NCBI GenBank assembly: GCA_026929865.2
Contig: CM049398.1
Span: 13,659,001 to 13,723,000, forward strand
DNA: 64,000 nucleotides
Direction of reading: 5' to 3'
Source: Hyperoplus lanceolatus
Taxonomy: Eukaryota > Chordata > Actinopteri > Uranoscopiformes > Ammodytidae
Part shown: in pieces, positions 60,314 to 64,000 of the stretch
Layout of the letters: each line of letters begins with the position of its first letter
Position numbering within the stretch: the stretch's first letter is position 1
Notes under the pieces: generated by a model
Databases searched by the model: none
What the model was told of the DNA's origin: nothing
Seen by the model: the letters and a program-made list of their open reading frames with translations, nothing else
Position numbers and translations under genes: made by a program

Positions 60314-61248
60314 TTAAAGCGGCTACGAGTAACATTTAAATATCTTTTAAACAGCCTCATGTTTCCTCTGATAATCATAAATTACCTTTAACAGCAAACG
60401 AGACCATCAGTGCAAAGAAAGACGTTTTTATATAGTTTTTATTACTGCATTTGATCTGGTCGTACACCCAGTCCGATTTTCGGTTCACGCGTGCATGCTC
60501 TATGGTCACACATGATATCCGTATTGGTCGCAGATTTCAGTGTGGCGCAGGAACGTGAATTGAGAAGCCTATCCCTCCAGGTGAGGGAAGGGGAGCGGGA
60601 GCCTTGTTTGAGACAGTTATTTGTCGTCATAATGACTGATAACGGGGCTGAACCATCAAAGAAAGAAAATGCAATGAAGAAAAGCTAAAAGGGAGAGTGA
60701 TAGTCGGGCGGGAGGGCGTTGCCAAGCAACGTATACACAATTTCACGCAGCGAAACTAGACTGCAGTGTTTACTCCTAAATGAATGAGCGGTAGCCTACT
60801 AAAACAAAGTTTACTTTGCCTCACCAGCATCATCAGATGACCATTATTCATCTGAAATAGTCATTATTTACAACAACACATTACCTCATCGTGATCCATA
60901 CTAACTAACTGCCATCTCTCGTTCATTCGCTTTGTGTGAGGACACGGGTACTCGTTCAGCTCCGTGAGAGGTGACAATGCATCAACTCATTGCAATCAGG
61001 TGTGTTTAGCACTTACTGGCATTAGTTGATGCTGTGTCACCCATAGACTCACGGAGCCAAAAAGAGTCCGGTGCCCTCACACTTTCAACACACGGACACG
61101 CCACGCACCATATTGCTTCCTGATTATTTGACTCTTGCACTCCCTGGACGAGCTACAAAACAGCTTCACGACAGCTGACGTCGTAATAATACTACCGCTT
61201 TTGTTCAAAGGTGTCGCCAACGTGCCGACTTACTCGTAGTAGCTTTAA
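60314..61248 (+). mobile_element. TTAA-bounded long MITE, copy 2 (935 bp)
   Basis: Same element as 40621-41561 in the same orientation, bounded by TTAA at 60314-60317 and 61245-61248. The ends TTAAAGCGGCTACGAGTAAC and AGTCGTACTC-type inverse are conserved. The copies align end to end with small insertions and deletions, for example in the A-rich block (60656-60668 against 40961-40974) and the G run present only in copy 1 at 41016-41027. Confidence 0.8.
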
Positions 61249-64000
61249 TATTCTTTTCAGTTTCTGAAAAAACACAATCAATCACAGTGGGACCTTTAGG
61301 TAAATATATCTAGTAGTAGTTGTCAAAGTGTGCTTCTGTAGACATACTATCTCTTTGATTCATGTAGTAGTAAATATAAAATAACATGAAAAAACTTGTG
61401 ACATTTCTTTGTGAGGGATTTGCACTGCGGTGACAAACTGAGGACGATCAAAACTCTGTCTGTCTCTTTGTCCATCCATGTTGAAATGTAGTAAACAGTC
61501 AATTAGCAGAAACAGACGAATGACAGGTCCTTTCATGACTGTGGGGACGGAAGCTCTCATTCATGACTGTGCTGTGGTAATGAGGAGGAGAGCCGATGTC
61601 TCCGCTTATGAATATGACATTGTTCTCTCTGTTCCCTTGATCTGAGAGAGCTCACTCTATTGGCTGCAATGCGTAGACAGTGACAATCAGGTCCCCAATG
61701 TAAAAAAAGGAAAAGAAAAGATAATGCAATGTTTTTGTTTGGAAAAGGGCAGAGAGTCCACATTAGTATGGGTGAAGGAGCAATTACAAACAAGCATTAG
61801 GGATGCCGAGCAGTCAAAGCCCAGCACTTTCTTAATGAAGAATCCCAGTGTGTGGATAACCTACGTATCCTGCACCAAATAATTCTAACTTATAACATAT
61901 GAGAAACCAATGGCTAAATGCGATTCTCTCCTTTAACTTCATTGTGTTTTCTGCGGTAATGTTTGGGAAGGTATATGGCAGATATTGTTCAGCCTGGCCA
62001 TTCATTTGTCTCTCACACATAGTATCACAGATGCCAGTAATTGTGTTTTTAATAAGGCTGGAAGATGTTCAAGTTCTGGTACCTTTAAACCTTCCCTTTA
62101 TTTTACTACAGTGCACTGTATTGCCAAACCATTTTGAAATAAAGTTGCACAGGGACTGAAGGGAGAATCCATCTGCTGTTAAATGCTGAAGTCACTATCT
62201 GCTGTCACTGCTGCAGAGTCTTAGTACTAGTCTTTTGGTTGGATGCAAGGCTATTCAGTATAGACATTCATGTTCCTCTCAGGAGGAATTGAAGTAACTT
62301 GATTGATTTTTTAACTCTTCTCCTAGCAAGTCATTCATATCATCGGGTAATGCTTTTTATACATCACCAAATACCAGAAAAAAACTACATATGAAATCAC
62401 ATTCCCATCAGCCTCAGCTTGACATTGGTTTTAGTAATAATTAAGAAATGTTAGCATGCTCACAAAAGCCTAACCTTGCCTGAAATACCGACAAGAGCAT
62501 ACTCAACGATGTTCCTAAGGTAAAATGTAGCTCTTTATAACTCAATAATGGCATGTTTAAAATTGAACTGGTTGTTCAAAACAGGGCCATGTAAACATTT
62601 TTTTCACATTTTTGAAGTTATGGGATGCATCTCACATTATCAAAAATTAGACTGATCATTCCAATGGGGAACTCTACATTATAATAATTGTTCACTCATC
62701 CATGTGTCATATGCAATATCTGTGACACCAATGATCGGATTTGCACACATATTATATAATATATGTCATCAGAGCATTACAACATTCAAAATTACACTGT
62801 TAGGGATCCACAATTACAACCTAGAAAGAGGAAAACCATATTTCTTACTGATAACAATACAGATTGATCTTCTCGTTTACTTACTGTTGTCTTGTTCCTA
62901 CAACATACATATAATTGGCCACCTGAAAAAATACGGATTGATGGATGGATAGATACATTTTTAAGAGATTTTCCTGTCACAGCTAAAGATCAATTAAACA
63001 AAAAGTTAAACTTGAGAGTGGGTGAGTCAGACCAAAACCCACAACATCAAGATTGAATAATAGCTGATCAATGGAGAAGAGAAAGGGCTCTTTCTGAGAA
63101 CGAAGACTGGATCTCTAATCAATACATTCAGGTATCGAGCTCTCACTAATCCACTGTTTGAATTGGAATGAAAAAGGTTCCTGTGCTCTCGACAGCGGCT
63201 ACTGCTGCAGTGTGTGGCTTGTTATTACGCAGTTTCTTTTCGTTGGTCAAATTGAGAGGAATTGAGTCGCAGAGCTGTTTGGGTGTTGGCGACCTGCGCC
63301 CCCAGTCCTATATCCACTGTGGTTTAATGGCAGACCATTCACTTTTATGATAGTCTGAATGCAAGACAGAGCTTTTCTCTTGCTGGCAGAGCTCGGTTGC
63401 AAAACCTTGCAGCTTAGTCAACAGTGGAGGAGCAGAACCTCTCTGTCTCCTTTCTGGACTTCTTTGGGCAGATCTGAGCCTGACTGAATAACCGCTGTGT
63501 ACATAGAGCCCTCTGTAAGCAGCAGCACACAGATGGTAGTTATGCAACACTTTCAAAATCTAAAGCACCAGCTACTTTGGACAAGAAACAATGCACTACT
63601 CTAATCAATAACTCTTACCTTGCTAATTGAAAGGGATCTGCTGATGCCGTGCTTCACTGTGAGATGAAATTCCCAGATTCTTGTGAATACTCAGTGATGT
63701 ATTAGGACAGGTACCAGCCTATCCTGGAATCAGTCCCTCCCCTCCTTGTAGGAGTGCTGTTTGGCAATGCATTTATGCACACTGAATGCAATATTATTCC
63801 CTTACACAGCAGGATACAGCTCGACTTTGGGACAACATTAGAATGGCCCGGTCCCTCCAAGTTTCTGTTATTTCTTTTGGGCATTGCCTCCATTGCATTC
63901 CTAACGTTTCTTTAATTTTATTTGAATAGTACACCCAAGGTTGCCAGCTGGAAAGAACAACCTACTATTAAACAAACAACATTAAATACACTAAAAGCCC
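61249..64000. other. Gene-free stretch, presumed first intron continued
   Basis: No supported gene. A short copy of the TCAGCCTCAGC to TTAGCATGCT repeat lies at 62405-62470. Overlapping frames on both strands at 61832-62159 and 63168-63556 have no recognisable domain. Confidence 0.35.

Overview
The window looks like vertebrate nuclear DNA, most probably from a ray-finned (teleost) fish. Long open frames are almost absent. The repeats are of kinds I associate with teleosts: Tc1-like elements with long inverted ends, a Tol2-like hAT, many TTAA-bounded miniature elements, L2-type LINE tails and tRNA-derived SINEs. There are also long (GT)n, (GATA)n, (TAA)n and (GA)n microsatellites. Nothing suggests bacterial or viral DNA. 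Most short open frames in the window are chance frames.

Only two host coding segments can be supported, and each is a first exon. One is on the minus strand at 13190-13241. It encodes a 17-codon signal peptide, ends in a phase-1 splice donor and lies in a CpG-rich promoter-like stretch. Its residues resemble the NCAM1 leader as I remember it. The other is on the plus strand at 55885-55960. It encodes a 25-codon signal peptide, also ends in a phase-1 donor and also sits in CpG-rich sequence; it faintly resembles a CADM1-type leader. The two point away from each other. If the calls are right, 1-13189 is first-intron sequence of one adhesion-molecule-type gene, 55961-64000 is first-intron sequence of another, and about 42.6 kb between them is a repeat-filled intergenic region.

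The mobile DNA is the rich part. (a) 5330-7328: a TIR element interrupted by a 964-bp hAT-like element. (b) 7851-8693: two different TTAA miniature elements 6 bp apart. (c) 10.4-11.3 kb and 14.2-15.3 kb: two 5'-truncated LINEs. (d) 16569-18208 and 23419-25046: two copies of an unusual palindromic Tc1-like element in which the transposase C-terminus is present twice in opposite orientation. (e) 28.8-34.5 kb: a broken TTAA element with other insertions, followed by a LINE that carries a SINE inside its reverse-transcriptase frame. (f) 36.3-44.1 kb: a SINE, TTAA elements, a nearly complete Tc1-like element with a twice-frameshifted transposase, a long-TIR TTAA element and a scrambled Tc1 remnant. 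(g) 47.4-51.8 kb: a Russian-doll nest in which a degenerate minisatellite holds a long-TIR TTAA element with a decayed P2RX7-C-like gene. That element holds a Tol2-like hAT with a perfect 8-bp target duplication, and the hAT holds two further TIR elements. A SINE sits beside it in the same minisatellite. (h) 60314-61248: a second copy of the element at 40621-41561.

Family names rest on recognised motifs and remembered consensus features; no database search was possible.
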